Part shown: in pieces, positions 17,840-26,869 of the stretch
How positions within the stretch are numbered: position 1 is the stretch's first letter
Layout: every line of letters begins with the position of its first letter
From: Pseudokineococcus lusitanus
GTDB lineage: Bacteria > Actinomycetota > Actinomycetes > Actinomycetales > Quadrisphaeraceae
Assembly: GCF_003751265.1 (NCBI RefSeq)
Contig: NZ_RJKN01000004.1
Coordinates: 353,837-417,836 of the forward strand
DNA length: 64,000 nt
Direction: 5' to 3'
The notes under the pieces: model-generated
Database searches by the model: none
What the model was told of the DNA's origin: nothing
Seen by the model: only the letters and a program-made list of their open reading frames with translations
Translations under genes and position numbers: made by a program

Positions 17840-18808
17840 TCAGCCCCGGCGGCGCGCCACCTCGTAGAGGGCGACGCCGGCCGCCACCCCGGCGTTGAGC
17901 GACTCGGTGTCGGCGCCCATGGGGATCGACACGACCTGGTCGCACGCCTCGCGCACGAGCCGGCCGAGGCCCTTGCCCTCGGAGCCGACGACGACGACGA
18001 GCGGCTCCGTGGCCAGCTCGAGCGCCGGCAGCTGCACGTCGCCGCCGGCGTCGAGCCCGACGACGAAGAGCCCGGCCTGCCGCAGCTCGCCGAGCGTCCG
18101 TGTGAGGTTCGTGACCCGCGCCACGGGGACGCGCGCCGCGGCACCGGCCGAGGTCTTCCACGCCGACGCGGTGACCCCGGCGGAGCGCCGCTCGGGCACG
18201 ACGACGCCGTGGCCGCCGAAGGCGGCCGTCGAGCGCAGGACCGCACCGAGGTTGCGGGGGTCGGTGACGCCGTCGAGCGCCACGAGGAGCGGCGCGCGGT
18301 CGGAGCTCTCGGCCGCCTCGAGGAGGTCGGCGACGTCGGCGTACGCGTACGGCGGCACCTGGAGCGCGAGGCCCTGGTGCACGGCGCCGTCGGTGAGCCG
18401 GTCGAGGTCGGTACGGGAGGCCTCGAGGAGGGCGATGCCGCGGTCGGCGGCCGTCTTGATGGCCTCGCGCGTGCGGTCGTCGGACTCGACCCGGGCGGCC
18501 ACGTAGAGCGCCGTCGCGGGGATGCCCGCGCGCAGCGCCTCGACGACGGAGTTGCGGCCCGCGACGACCTCGGTGCTGCCGCCGGACCGACGGCGCTGCG
18601 GGGCGCGCCCGCCGCCCGCCGGGGCGCCGGTGCGCTTGGCCGCGGCCGCGGCCCGCTTGTGGGCCACGTGGTACACGCGGTCCTCGGCCTTCGGCGTCGG
18701 GCCCTTGCCCTCGAGGGCGCGCCGTCCCCGTCCGCCGCTGCCGACGGTGGGGCCCTTCTTCGAGGCGCCGCGGCGGACCGCGCCACGCCGTTCGCTGTTG
18801 CCGGCCAC
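17840..18808 (-). CDS. rlmB: 23S rRNA (guanosine-2'-O-)-methyltransferase RlmB
   Basis: 322-residue SpoU/TrmH-family (SPOUT) methyltransferase that methylates the 2'-O of G2251 in the 23S rRNA peptidyl-transferase region. A basic, disordered N-terminus (1-78) precedes the substrate-binding domain (79-160), which starts [20 protein letters not shown] motifs: [17 protein letters not shown] with N186 and R192, [15 protein letters not shown], and [23 protein letters not shown]. The GTG at 18808 is supported by AAGGAG upstream. It lies 67 bp downstream of cysS on the same strand, the usual actinobacterial cysS-rlmB pairing. Confidence 0.95.
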   Translation of the reverse strand: MAGNSERRGAVRRGASKKGPTVGSGGRGRRALEGKGPTPKAEDRVYHVAHKRAAAAAKRTGAPAGGGRAPQRRRSGGSTEVVAGRNSVVEALRAGIPATALYVAARVESDDRTREAIKTAADRGIALLEASRTDLDRLTDGAVHQGLALQVPPYAYADVADLLEAAESSDRAPLLVALDGVTDPRNLGAVLRSTAAFGGHGVVVPERRSAGVTASAWKTSAGAAARVPVARVTNLTRTLGELRQAGLFVVGLDAGGDVQLPALELATEPLVVVVGSEGKGLGRLVREACDQVVSIPMGADTESLNAGVAAGVALYEVARRRG

Positions 18809-18875
18809 GGGGTGCTCCTTGCTGAGGGGGTCTGCGGGGGTGGTGCTCCGGTGCCCGACGTCGCCGGGCGGACGA

Positions 18876-20321
18876 TCAGGAGGGCCGGTCGGCCCAGGTC
18901 CAGCGGGCCCCGTCCGGGGTGTCCTCGACGGCGATGCCGAGGCCGGCGAGCCGGTCCCGGACCGCGTCGGCGGCCGCGAAGTCGCGGGCGGCCCGCGCCC
19001 CGGCCCGGCGCTCGAGCTCGGCGCGCACGAGCGCGTCGAGCGCCTCCTCGGCGCGGCCGCCGCCCGCGGTGGTGCCGGCCCAGTGCGGGTCGAGGGGGTT
19101 GATGCCGAGGACGTCGGCCATGGCGACGACCTCGCGCCGGGCCTCGCCGGCGGCGGCGACGTCCCCCGCCTCCAGGGCGGTGTTGCCGGCGCGGACCCGC
19201 TCGTGGAGGACGGCGAGCGCCCCGGGCACGTTGAGGTCGTCGTCGAGCGCCGCGGCGAAGGCCCCGGGCACCGACGACCGCTCGAGCCGGTCCGGCGCCG
19301 CCGCGGACCCGGCGTCCCCGGCCGCCTCCCCCGCCCGCCGGAGGAAGCCCTCGACGCGGTCGAGCGCGCGGCCGGCGTCCGCGAGGTGCTCGGGCGCGTA
19401 CTCGATCATCGAGCGGTAGTGGGCCGTCCCCAGCGCGTACCGCAGCGCGAGCGGCCGCGCGCCGCCGGCGAGGACGGTCGAGACGACCAGCGAGTTGCCG
19501 AGCGACTTGCTCATCTTCTCGCCGCCGACGGTGACCCAGCCGTTGTGCAGCCACGTGCGGGCGAAGTCGTCGCCCGCCGCCCGCGACTGCGCCTGCTCGT
19601 TCTCGTGGTGCGGGAAGCGGAGGTCGAGCCCGCCGGCGTGGATGTCGAAGGCCCGCCCGAGGTAGCGGCGCGCCATGGCGGAGCACTCGAGGTGCCAGCC
19701 CGGGCGGCCGCGGCCCCACGGGGTCCGCCAGCTCGCCTGCTCGCCCTCCTTGGCGCCCTTCCAGAGGGCGAAGTCGCGCGGGTCGCGCTTGCCGCGCGGG
19801 TCGGCGTCCGCCGCCGGCTCCATGTCGGCGAGCGCCTGGTGGGTGAGGGAGCCGTAGTCCGGCCACGAGCGGACGTCGAAGTAGACGTCCCCGCTGCCGT
19901 CGGGGGCGAGGTAGGCGTGCCCCTTCTCGACGAGCTCGTCGACGAGCTCGAGCATCTCGGTGACGTGCCCCGTGGCGCGGGGCTCGTAGGTCGGCCGGCG
20001 GACGCCGAGCGCGTCGTAGGCCGCGGTGAAGGCCTGCTCGTTGACGGAGGCCCAGGCCCACCAGGGGACACCCGCCTCGGCGCTCTTGGCGAGGATCTTG
20101 TCGTCGACGTCGGTGACGTTGCGGACGAAGGTGACGCGGAGCCCGTGGCCGACCTCGAGCCAGCGCGCGAGGACGTCGAAGGCGATGCCCGAGCGGACGT
20201 GGCCGATGTGGGGCGGGGCCTGCACCGTGGCGCCGCAGAGGTAGACGGACGCCTCGCCCGGGACGAGGGGCTCGAACGGCCGCACCGCGCCGCTGGCGGT
20301 GTCGTGCAGGCGCAGGCTCAC
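18876..20321 (-). CDS. cysS: Cysteinyl-tRNA synthetase
   Basis: 481-residue class I synthetase that charges tRNA-Cys. HIGH is at 38-41 ([10 protein letters not shown]), KMSKS at 269-273 ([10 protein letters not shown]). The zinc ligands that discriminate cysteine are C29, C213, H238 and E242, spaced as in the E. coli enzyme. The C-terminal DALR and anticodon-binding part runs from about 340. The related mycothiol ligase MshC is shorter (about 410) and lacks this C-terminal region, so this is CysS. It starts with GTG at 20321, is upstream of rlmB on the same strand and divergent from mscR. Confidence 0.96.
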   Translation of the reverse strand: MSLRLHDTASGAVRPFEPLVPGEASVYLCGATVQAPPHIGHVRSGIAFDVLARWLEVGHGLRVTFVRNVTDVDDKILAKSAEAGVPWWAWASVNEQAFTAAYDALGVRRPTYEPRATGHVTEMLELVDELVEKGHAYLAPDGSGDVYFDVRSWPDYGSLTHQALADMEPAADADPRGKRDPRDFALWKGAKEGEQASWRTPWGRGRPGWHLECSAMARRYLGRAFDIHAGGLDLRFPHHENEQAQSRAAGDDFARTWLHNGWVTVGGEKMSKSLGNSLVVSTVLAGGARPLALRYALGTAHYRSMIEYAPEHLADAGRALDRVEGFLRRAGEAAGDAGSAAAPDRLERSSVPGAFAAALDDDLNVPGALAVLHERVRAGNTALEAGDVAAAGEARREVVAMADVLGINPLDPHWAGTTAGGGRAEEALDALVRAELERRAGARAARDFAAADAVRDRLAGLGIAVEDTPDGARWTWADRPS

Positions 20322-20449
20322 CCGCCGAGCCTACCGGCGGGCGCGCCGGCCCCCGGGCGGGCGACGGGCGGCCCGCCTAGGGTCGGCGGACCGGCCGGCG
20401 CTCCCCCTCGAGGCGGTGGGCGCCCCGCACCCGACCAGCAGGAGGCGTC

Positions 20450-21535
20450 ATGCCGCACACCGTCCAAGGGGTCGTCGCCCGCGCGAAGGGCGCCCCCGTC
20501 GAGCTCGTCGACGTCGTCGTCCCCGACCCGGGGCCCGGCGACGCCGTCGTCGACGTCGAGGCCTGCGGCGTCTGCCACACCGACCTGCACTACCGCGAGG
20601 GCGGGATCGGCGACGACTACCCGTACCTCCTCGGCCACGAGGCCGCCGGCCGCGTCTCCGCGGTGGGCGAGGGCGTCGTCGGCCTCGAGGTGGGCGACTT
20701 CGTCGTCCTCAACTGGCGCGCGGTCTGCGGCGTCTGCCGCGCCTGCGCCGCCGGGAAGCCCTGGTACTGCTTCGACACCCGCAACGCGAGCACGCCCATG
20801 ACGCTGGCCGACGGGACGCCGCTGTCGCCGGCGCTCGGCATCGGCGCCTTCGCGAGCAAGACGCTCGTCGCCGCCGGGCAGTGCACGAAGGTCGACGAGC
20901 GCCTGCCCGCGGAGCAGGCGGGCCTGCTCGGGTGCGGCGTCATGGCCGGCTTCGGCGCGGCCGTCAACACCGGCGGCGTCACGCGCGGGCAGTCCGTGGC
21001 CGTCATCGGCTGCGGCGGCGTCGGCGACGCGGCGATCGCCGGTGCCCGCCTCGCCGGGGCGACGACGGTCGTCGCCGTCGACGTCGAGGACCGGAAGCTG
21101 GAGTGGGCGAAGGGTTTCGGCGCGACGCACACCGTCAACAGCCGGTCCGAGGACGTCGTCGCCCGCGTCCACGAGATCTGCGGGGGCGTCGGGGCCGACG
21201 TCGTCGTCGACGCCGTGGGCCGCCCCGAGACCTACCGCCAGGCCTTCGACGCCCGCGACCTCGCCGGCACCGTCGTCCTCGTGGGGGTGCCGAACCCCGA
21301 GCACACCGTCGAGCTGCCGATGGGCGACGTGTTCGGCCGCGGCGGGGCGCTCAAGTCCTCCTGGTACGGCGACTGCCTGCCGAGCCGCGACTTCCCGATG
21401 CTCGCGGACCTCGCCCTGCAGGGCCGCTTCCCGCTGGCCGACTTCGTCTCCGAGACGGTCGGCATCGGCGACGTCGAGGAGGCCTTCGCCCGCATGCAGC
21501 GCGGCGACGTCCTCCGCTCGGTGGTGGTGCTCTGA
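20450..21535 (+). CDS. mscR: S-(hydroxymethyl)mycothiol dehydrogenase (mycothiol-dependent formaldehyde dehydrogenase)
   Basis: 361-residue zinc alcohol dehydrogenase. Catalytic zinc: C42 (ACGVCHTD) and H63-E64 (LGHEAAG), with a later cysteine in LLGCGVMAG. Structural zinc: C93, C96, C99, C107. The NAD site is [11 protein letters not shown]. The [25 protein letters not shown] start and the [16 protein letters not shown] stretch mark the mycothiol-dependent class, which oxidises the formaldehyde-mycothiol adduct and reduces S-nitrosomycothiol. It is cytoplasmic. ATG at 20450 follows AGGAGGC. Its stop overlaps the start of the MBL gene (TGATG), so the two form one unit. mshA, the first mycothiol gene, is at 32.3 kb. 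Confidence 0.94.
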   Translation: MPHTVQGVVARAKGAPVELVDVVVPDPGPGDAVVDVEACGVCHTDLHYREGGIGDDYPYLLGHEAAGRVSAVGEGVVGLEVGDFVVLNWRAVCGVCRACAAGKPWYCFDTRNASTPMTLADGTPLSPALGIGAFASKTLVAAGQCTKVDERLPAEQAGLLGCGVMAGFGAAVNTGGVTRGQSVAVIGCGGVGDAAIAGARLAGATTVVAVDVEDRKLEWAKGFGATHTVNSRSEDVVARVHEICGGVGADVVVDAVGRPETYRQAFDARDLAGTVVLVGVPNPEHTVELPMGDVFGRGGALKSSWYGDCLPSRDFPMLADLALQGRFPLADFVSETVGIGDVEEAFARMQRGDVLRSVVVL

Positions 21536-22164
21536 TGGCGGCGCGGGTCGAGCACCTCACGACGTCCGGCACCTTCAGCCTCGACGGCGGCACCTGGGAC
21601 GTCGACAACAACGTCTGGCTGGTCGGCGACGACGAGGAGGTCCTCGTCGTCGACGCCCCCCACGAGCTGGGGCCCATCGCCGAGGCGGTCGGCACCCGGC
21701 GCGTCGTCGCGGTCGTGTGCACCCACGCCCACGACGACCACGTCACCGTGGCGCCGGACCTGGGCGAGCGCTTCGCGGCGCCCGTGCTGCTGCACCCCGA
21801 CGACCTCGGGCTGTGGACCATGACGCACCCGTCCACGGCGCCAACCGGCACGCTCGAGGACGGCCAGGTGCTCCACGTCGCGGGCGTCGACGTCCACGTG
21901 CTCCACACGCCGGGGCACTCGCCCGGCTCGGTCTGCCTCCACGTGCCCGCGCTCGGCGTCGTCCTCACCGGCGACACGCTGTTCCAGGGCGGCCCCGGCG
22001 CGACGGGCCGCTCCTACAGCGACTTCCCGACGATCATCACGTCGATCCGCGAGCGCCTGCTCGCGCTGCCGCCCGACACCGAGGTGCGCACCGGCCACGG
22101 GGGCAGCACGACCATCGGGGACGAGGCACCCCACCTGCAGGAGTGGCTCGACCGGGGGCACTGA
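21535..22164 (+). CDS. Metallo-beta-lactamase-fold hydrolase paired with mscR
   Basis: 209-residue MBL-fold hydrolase. The metal motif is T-H64-A-H66-D67-D68-H69, followed by the histidine in HTPGHSPGS, the aspartate in LTGDTLF and a late histidine in RTGHGGSTT; all glyoxalase-II-type ligands are present. Its start overlaps the mscR stop by one base. Because mscR makes S-formylmycothiol or its hydrolysis product, this enzyme is a good candidate for the thioester hydrolase that recycles mycothiol (inference from linkage, which is common in Actinomycetota). No rival start is apparent. Confidence 0.88.
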   Translation: MAARVEHLTTSGTFSLDGGTWDVDNNVWLVGDDEEVLVVDAPHELGPIAEAVGTRRVVAVVCTHAHDDHVTVAPDLGERFAAPVLLHPDDLGLWTMTHPSTAPTGTLEDGQVLHVAGVDVHVLHTPGHSPGSVCLHVPALGVVLTGDTLFQGGPGATGRSYSDFPTIITSIRERLLALPPDTEVRTGHGGSTTIGDEAPHLQEWLDRGH

Positions 22165-22318
22165 CCCGCCGTCGCCCGTACCGCGTGAGGGACGTCACGG
22201 ACGGGCGTCCGACGGCCGTCCTCGGCTGGCGCGGCGGGCGACGGCACCGTAGGTATGTGGGGTCGGCCGGGCCTCCCGGCGCGGCCACCACCCACCGACC
22301 ACCACCACGGAGGTAGGC

Positions 22319-22576
22319 ATGAGCACCAGCGACATCGAGGGTCCCGCGGACAGCGGCGCGGGCGAGGGCGTCCCCGGCCAGCACGACGGCGGCGCCGACG
22401 GCGGCGCCGAGGGCCCCGCGGACTCGGGCGCCGGCGAGGGCACGCCCGGCCAGCACGACGGCGGCGCGGACGGCGGCGCCGACACGGGCGCCGACGACGT
22501 CGAGGGCCCGGCCGACTCCGGCGCCGGCGACGGCGTCCCCGGCCACCACGACGGCGGCGCGGACGGCAGCGCCTGA
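22319..22576 (+). CDS. Repetitive acidic Gly/Asp/Ala-rich 85-residue peptide
   Basis: Small protein built of three 24-residue repeats (residues 7-30, 31-54, 62-85) with the pattern EGPADSGAGEG-x-PGQHDGGADGGA; only a 6-residue head and a 7-residue linker (55-61) lie outside them. It lacks Lys, Arg, Cys, Leu, Asn and all aromatic residues, and has 14 Asp and 4 His. There is no signal peptide. It is a real gene: a perfect GGAGGT ribosome binding site precedes the ATG, the next gene starts 1 bp after its stop, and the repeats differ mostly at silent positions (Ser encoded AGC, TCG and TCC at the same site). The H-D-G-G core in each repeat makes it a candidate substrate for the adjacent JmjC oxygenase. 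Similar Asp/Gly-rich small proteins occur in Actinomycetota without known function. Confidence 0.8.
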   Translation: MSTSDIEGPADSGAGEGVPGQHDGGADGGAEGPADSGAGEGTPGQHDGGADGGADTGADDVEGPADSGAGDGVPGHHDGGADGSA

Positions 22577-22577
22577 C

Positions 22578-23852
22578 GTGACAGCCCTGCACGAGGGCCG
22601 GGTGGCCGGGCACGCGTCCGGCCACCCGGCCCTGCACCGCCTCCTCGGCGACGCCGCGGAGGGCTTCGGCACCTCCACCTGGGGACGCCGCCCCCTGCTC
22701 GTGCGCGCCGCCGACCTCCCCCGCGACTTCGCCGACCTGCTCTCCGCCGACGCCGTCGACGAGCTGGTCTCCCGCCGCGGCCTGCGCGCGCCCTTCCTCC
22801 GCGTGGCCAAGGAGGGCAGCACGCTGCCCGACCGCCGCTTCACCGCCGGCGGGGGCGTCGGCGCGACGATCGGCGACCAGGTCAGCGACGACAAGCTCGT
22901 CCGGCTCTTCGCCGACGGCTCGACGATGGTCCTCCAGGGCCTGCACCGCACGTGGCCGGCGCTGGTGGAGTTCTCGCAGCAGCTGGCCGGCGAGCTGGGG
23001 CACCCCGTCCAGGTCAACGCCTACGTCACGCCGCCGCAGAACCGCGGCTTCGACGACCACTACGACGTCCACGACGTCTTCGTCCTCCAGGTCGAGGGCG
23101 AGAAGCGCTGGCGCCTCCACGAGCCCGTGCACCCGCGCCCGCTGCGCGACCAGCCCTGGACGGCGCACCGCGCCGCCGTCGAGGCCGAGGCCGCCCGCGA
23201 GCCGCTCCTCGACACGGTGCTCGCGCCCGGGGACTGCCTCTACCTGCCGCGGGGCTACCTCCACGCGGCCACGGCGCTGGGCGGCGTCAGCACGCACCTC
23301 ACCATCGGCATCCACCCGTGGACCCGGCACGCGATGGCCGACCAGCTCCTCCGGGCGGCGCTCGCCGACCTCGCCGACGACGAGGACGTCCGCGCCTCGC
23401 TGCCCTTCGGCACCCGCGTCGAGGACCCCGCCGCCACGGCCGACGACCTCGAGCTCGTCCGGGCCCGCCTGCTGCGCGCCGTCGAGGCCGTCGACGCCGC
23501 CCGCGTGGCCGCGCCGCTGGCCGCCCAGGCGCGCGCCAACCAGCGGGCCGAGCCGGTCGGGCCCCTCGCCCAGCTGCGTGCGGCCGAGGCCCTCGACGCC
23601 GGCGGCCCCCCGGACGACCTCGTGCTGCGCCGGTGGCTGTCGGGCTCCCTGGTGCCGCGGACCGACGGCGCCGACGGGGCGGTCCTGCGCAGCCGCGCGG
23701 GCGACGTCCTCCTCGGCGCGGACGACGTCGACGCCGTCACCGCGCTGCTCGACGGCGCCGACGGGGCGGTCGCCGCCCTGCCGACCGACCTGGCCCTGCC
23801 GACCGACCTGGCCCGCCGGCTCGTGCTCGCCGGGGTGCTCGTCCCCCGGTGA
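22578..23852 (+). CDS. JmjC/cupin-4 domain Fe(II)/2-oxoglutarate oxygenase
   Basis: 424-residue member of the cupin-4/JmjC group that includes the ribosomal oxygenases (YcfD/ROX). The double-stranded beta-helix holds the iron triad: H161-x-D163 in FDDHYDVHDVFVLQVEGEKRW and H229 in LYLPRGYLHAATAL, spaced as in YcfD. ROX-type enzymes beta-hydroxylate Arg or His side chains on ribosomal proteins; FIH-type relatives act on Asn, Asp and His in repeat proteins. The C-terminal third (about 265-424) is the helical and winged-helix-like part. GTG at 22578 lies 1 bp after the repetitive-peptide stop, and the next gene starts 7 bp after its end, so the three genes are one transcription unit. The substrate is not known; the upstream peptide is a candidate. 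Confidence 0.9.
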   Translation: MTALHEGRVAGHASGHPALHRLLGDAAEGFGTSTWGRRPLLVRAADLPRDFADLLSADAVDELVSRRGLRAPFLRVAKEGSTLPDRRFTAGGGVGATIGDQVSDDKLVRLFADGSTMVLQGLHRTWPALVEFSQQLAGELGHPVQVNAYVTPPQNRGFDDHYDVHDVFVLQVEGEKRWRLHEPVHPRPLRDQPWTAHRAAVEAEAAREPLLDTVLAPGDCLYLPRGYLHAATALGGVSTHLTIGIHPWTRHAMADQLLRAALADLADDEDVRASLPFGTRVEDPAATADDLELVRARLLRAVEAVDAARVAAPLAAQARANQRAEPVGPLAQLRAAEALDAGGPPDDLVLRRWLSGSLVPRTDGADGAVLRSRAGDVLLGADDVDAVTALLDGADGAVAALPTDLALPTDLARRLVLAGVLVPR

Positions 23853-23859
23853 CCCGCCC

Positions 23860-24891
23860 GTGAGCACCCCTCCCGTCGGCGCGACGGTCCCGGCCCAGGT
23901 CGACCCGGGCTCCGCCGACGCGCCCCAGCGGCGTCGCGACCTGCCCCGCTGCTCCGACGACGCCCGTCGCCGCTGCGACCCGCTCGGGGCCACGGCCGCG
24001 TGGACGCGCCGCTGGCTGCTGCTCGAGCACCCGGGCCCCTGGGCCCCCGACGCCCTGGCCGGGTCGGGGCTCGCGGCCGACGTCCGCGAGCACCTGCGGC
24101 AGGTGCTCGCCGACGTCGGCGGGCGCGCCCTGCTCGTCCGGCGCCCGGCGGCGCGGCCGGCGGCCACGGCCGCGGCCCGCTCCCCCGAGCGGCGCTGGGC
24201 GGTCGTCGACCAGCCGACGGGGCTGGCCCGCTGGGGCACGTGGGAGGCCGCCCTCGCCGACCCCACCGCCGGCGACGCGACCGGGCCCCTGCGCCTCGGC
24301 GGGCTCGCCGCCGCCGTCGACGCGCTGCGGAAGGACCCGGACCCGGCGACCGCGGACGCCTCGCCCCTCCTGCTCGTGTGCGCCCACGGCCGGCACGACG
24401 CGTGCTGCGCCGTCCGCGGCCGTCCCGTCGCGGCGGCCCTCGCGGCGCGCTGGCCCGCCGCGACGTGGGAGTGCTCGCACGTCGGCGGGGACCGCTTCGC
24501 GCCCAACCTGCTCGTCCTGCCCGACGGCGCCTACTACGGCGACCTCGACCCGGCCTCGGCCGAGCGGGTCGTCGACGAGCACCTCGCCGGTGCCGTCCGC
24601 ACCCGGTACCTGCGGGGCGTCAGCAACGGCCCGCCGCTCGCGCAGGCCGCCGTCCTCGGCGTGCTCGACCGCCACGGCCCCGCCGGGGTGCGCGACGCCG
24701 TCCCCGGCCGCCCCGTCCCCGTGGGCGAGGACCGGTGGGAGGTCGAGGTCACCGGCTCGGGCCCGCTGCCGCCCCGCTGCGTCGTCACGGTGGCGCGCAC
24801 CCGCCGCGCCCCCGCCCGGCTGACCTGCCGCGCCCCCGGCGAGGCGGTCGCCGTCGTCCACGAGGCCGTGGACGTCCGCACCGTCGCCTGA
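23860..24891 (+). CDS. Sucrase/ferredoxin-like family protein (thioredoxin-fold Fe-S)
   Basis: 343-residue protein of the sucrase/ferredoxin-like (Suc_Fer-like) family. The expected cysteine-rich signatures are present: CAHGRHDACC with C174, C182 and C183, and ECSHVGGDRFAPNLLVLP with C205 and H207. These segments resemble thioredoxin-like [2Fe-2S] ferredoxins, so an electron-transfer role is likely although the family name comes from an old sucrase annotation. GTG at 23860 follows the JmjC gene by 7 bp. It may supply electrons to keep the oxygenase iron reduced (inference from linkage). A 41-bp repeat array follows. Confidence 0.87.
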   Translation: MSTPPVGATVPAQVDPGSADAPQRRRDLPRCSDDARRRCDPLGATAAWTRRWLLLEHPGPWAPDALAGSGLAADVREHLRQVLADVGGRALLVRRPAARPAATAAARSPERRWAVVDQPTGLARWGTWEAALADPTAGDATGPLRLGGLAAAVDALRKDPDPATADASPLLLVCAHGRHDACCAVRGRPVAAALAARWPAATWECSHVGGDRFAPNLLVLPDGAYYGDLDPASAERVVDEHLAGAVRTRYLRGVSNGPPLAQAAVLGVLDRHGPAGVRDAVPGRPVPVGEDRWEVEVTGSGPLPPRCVVTVARTRRAPARLTCRAPGEAVAVVHEAVDVRTVA

Positions 24892-24899
24892 CGCCGCCT

Positions 24900-25065
24900 C
24901 TCGCCCCGGGCAGGAGGGCGCCCATCTGCCCCCGTGCGCCCCCACCCACGGCAGGAGGGCGCCGAAGTGCCCTGCAGGCGACCCGCTCCGGGCAGAAGGG
25001 CGCCGAAGTGCCCTGCAGGGCGACCCGCTCCGGGCAGAAGGGCGTCGAAGTGCCTTCCGGAGGGG
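24900..25065. repeat. 41-bp intergenic tandem repeat array 1
   Basis: Four units whose GGCGCC cores start at 24917, 24958, 24999 and 25041 (last core GGCGTC), spacing 41, 41 and 42 bp. The unit core is GGCA-GAAG-GGCGCC-GAAG-TGCC, so complementary GGCA/TGCC arms flank the palindrome symmetrically. The middle units also share CTGCAGG-CGACCCGCTCC. The array lies between the convergent sucrase/ferredoxin-like and ispF genes. Related arrays with the same period and core lie at 43.96-44.09 kb and 55.74-55.95 kb. Confidence 0.85.
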
Positions 25066-25074
25066 TGCGGTGCG

Positions 25075-25572
25075 TCAGGGGCGGGGGACGACGAGCGCCG
25101 TCGCGAGGGCCGCGAGGCCCTCGCCCCGGCCGGTGAGGCCGAGGCCGTCGGTCGTCGTCGCGGAGACGGCGACGGGCGCGCCGGCCGCCCGGGTGAGCAC
25201 CTCCTGCGCCTCGGCCCGCCGGGGGCTGAAGCGAGGGCGATTGCCGAGGAGCTGCACGGCGACGTTGCCGACCTCGAAGCCCGCCGCCCGGACACGCCGG
25301 GCGGTCTCGGCGAGGAGGACGACGCCGGCGGCACCCGCCCACTCCGGCTCGGCCGTGCCGAAGTGCTGCCCGAGGTCGCCGATGCCGGCCGCCGAGAGCA
25401 GGGCGTCGCAGGCGGCGTGGGCCACGACGTCGGCGTCGGAGTGCCCCTCCAGCCCGCGCTCCCCGGGCCAGAGCAGCCCGGCCACCCACAGCGGGCGGTC
25501 CGACCCCTCGGCCGCGAAGGCGTGGACGTCGACGCCCGACCCGACGCGCGGCAGCCCGGTCGGCGCCGTCAC
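25075..25572 (-). CDS. ispF: 2-C-methyl-D-erythritol 2,4-cyclodiphosphate synthase
   Basis: 165-residue MEP-pathway enzyme that cyclises CDP-methylerythritol 2-phosphate for isoprenoid precursors. GSGVDVHAF carries the metal ligands D15 and H17; H52 in [17 protein letters not shown] is the third. [16 protein letters not shown] is the family C-terminal signature with the nucleotide-binding threonines. The length is normal. The GTG at 25572 overlaps the ispD stop by 4 bp (GTGA), so translation is coupled. It ends beside repeat array 1. Confidence 0.96.
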   Translation of the reverse strand: MTAPTGLPRVGSGVDVHAFAAEGSDRPLWVAGLLWPGERGLEGHSDADVVAHAACDALLSAAGIGDLGQHFGTAEPEWAGAAGVVLLAETARRVRAAGFEVGNVAVQLLGNRPRFSPRRAEAQEVLTRAAGAPVAVSATTTDGLGLTGRGEGLAALATALVVPRP

Positions 25573-26369
25573 GGCGTCCCCACCGCGGCTGCGGCGCGGG
25601 CGGCCCCGCGGCGGGCGAGGAGGGCCTCGACGAGCAGGAGGTCGAGCGGGGTCGTCACCTTGAGGGCCTCCGGGTCGCCGTCGACGACGTGCACGGGGAC
25701 GCCGGTGCGCTCCACGAGGCCGGCGTCGTCGGTGGCGCCCTCCCCGTCGGCGGGGACGGCGTGCGCCCGGCGCAGGGCGGCGACGTCGAAGCCCTGCGGC
25801 GTCTGGACGGCGCGCAGCCGCGCCCGGTCGACGACCCGGCCGCCGACCTCGCGGAGGGTGTCGACGACCGGGACGGCGGGCACGACCGCCCCGTGGCCGG
25901 CGGCGACGGCGTCGACGACCCGGCGCACGACGGCGGGCGGGGTGAGGGCCCGCGCGGCGTCGTGGACGAGGACGACGCCCGTGCCGTCGGGCAGGGCGGC
26001 GAGGCCGGCGGCGACGGACGCCTGCCGGGACGCACCGCCGGCGACGACGGTCGCCGGCGGCAGCCCGGCCACCGGCGCGAGCAGCTCCTCCGTGGCGCGC
26101 TCCGCCCCCGCCGGCACGACGACGACGAGGACGTCCACCGCCCCGGCGGCGGCCAGGCCCTCGGCCGCGTGGACGAGGAGCGGACGCCCGGCGGCGGGCA
26201 CGAAGGCCTTCGGACGCCCGGCCGCGAGCCGGGTGCCCGCGCCGGCGGCGACGAGGACGCAGGCGACGCCCCCGCGGCGGCCCGCCCCCGCCGTCGCGTC
26301 CGGGCCCGGACGCACGGAGCCCGCCGCCCCGGACGGGACGGCGGGCTCGGCGTCGTGCGTGGTGCTCAT
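25569..26369 (-). CDS. ispD: 2-C-methyl-D-erythritol 4-phosphate cytidylyltransferase
   Basis: 266-residue MEP-pathway enzyme that adds CMP to methylerythritol 4-phosphate. The nucleotide-binding loop [18 protein letters not shown] (39-56, K54) follows a 33-residue low-complexity extension. Other motifs are [34 protein letters not shown] and the substrate segment [19 protein letters not shown] at 26369 has GAGGACC upstream. It lies 17 bp after carD and overlaps ispF: the usual carD-ispD-ispF order of Actinomycetota. Confidence 0.95.
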   Translation of the reverse strand: MSTTHDAEPAVPSGAAGSVRPGPDATAGAGRRGGVACVLVAAGAGTRLAAGRPKAFVPAAGRPLLVHAAEGLAAAGAVDVLVVVVPAGAERATEELLAPVAGLPPATVVAGGASRQASVAAGLAALPDGTGVVLVHDAARALTPPAVVRRVVDAVAAGHGAVVPAVPVVDTLREVGGRVVDRARLRAVQTPQGFDVAALRRAHAVPADGEGATDDAGLVERTGVPVHVVDGDPEALKVTTPLDLLLVEALLARRGAARAAAAVGTP

Positions 26370-26386
26370 GCGGTCCTCGGGACGTC

Positions 26387-26869
26387 TCAGGACGCGAGGA
26401 CCTCGTCGAGGATGGCCTCGGCCTTCTCCTCCTCGGTCTTCTCCGCGAGCGCGAGCTCGGAGACGAGGATCTGGCGGGCCTTGGCCAGCATGCGCTTCTC
26501 GCCGGCGGACAGGCCGCGGTCGGCGTCGCGCCGGGAGAGGTCGCGCACGACCTCGGCGACCTTGATGACGTCGCCGGAGGCCAGCTTCTCGAGGTTGGCC
26601 TTGTACCGGCGCGACCAGTTGGTCGGCTCCTCGGTGTACGGCTGGCGCAGGACCTCGAACACGCGGTCCAGGCCCTCCTTGCCGACGACGTCGCGCACGC
26701 CGACGAGGTCGCAGTTCTCCGCCGGGACCTCGATGGTGAGGTCACCCTGGGCGACCTTGAGGCGGAGGTAGAGCTTCTCCTCGCCCTTGATGATGCGGGT
26801 CTTGATCTCCTCGATCAGCGCCGCCCCGTGATGGGGGTACACGACAGTCTCGCCAACAGTGAAAGCCAT
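26387..26869 (-). CDS. carD: CarD-family RNA polymerase-binding transcription factor
   Basis: 160-residue CarD homologue. The N-terminal Tudor-like RNA-polymerase interaction domain (residues 1-60) starts [22 protein letters not shown]. The C-terminal helical DNA-binding domain contains the conserved W in [16 protein letters not shown] and ends [11 protein letters not shown]. It binds the RNAP beta subunit and stabilises the open complex at rRNA and housekeeping promoters; it is essential in mycobacteria. The length matches the family exactly. It heads the carD-ispD-ispF unit. Confidence 0.97.
   Translation of the reverse strand: MAFTVGETVVYPHHGAALIEEIKTRIIKGEEKLYLRLKVAQGDLTIEVPAENCDLVGVRDVVGKEGLDRVFEVLRQPYTEEPTNWSRRYKANLEKLASGDVIKVAEVVRDLSRRDADRGLSAGEKRMLAKARQILVSELALAEKTEEEKAEAILDEVLAS

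Noticed and set aside
18876..20321. MshC (cysteine:GlcN-Ins ligase) instead of CysS
   Set aside because: At 481 residues with a C-terminal tRNA-binding region, and paired with rlmB, it fits CysS. MshC is shorter and lacks that region.
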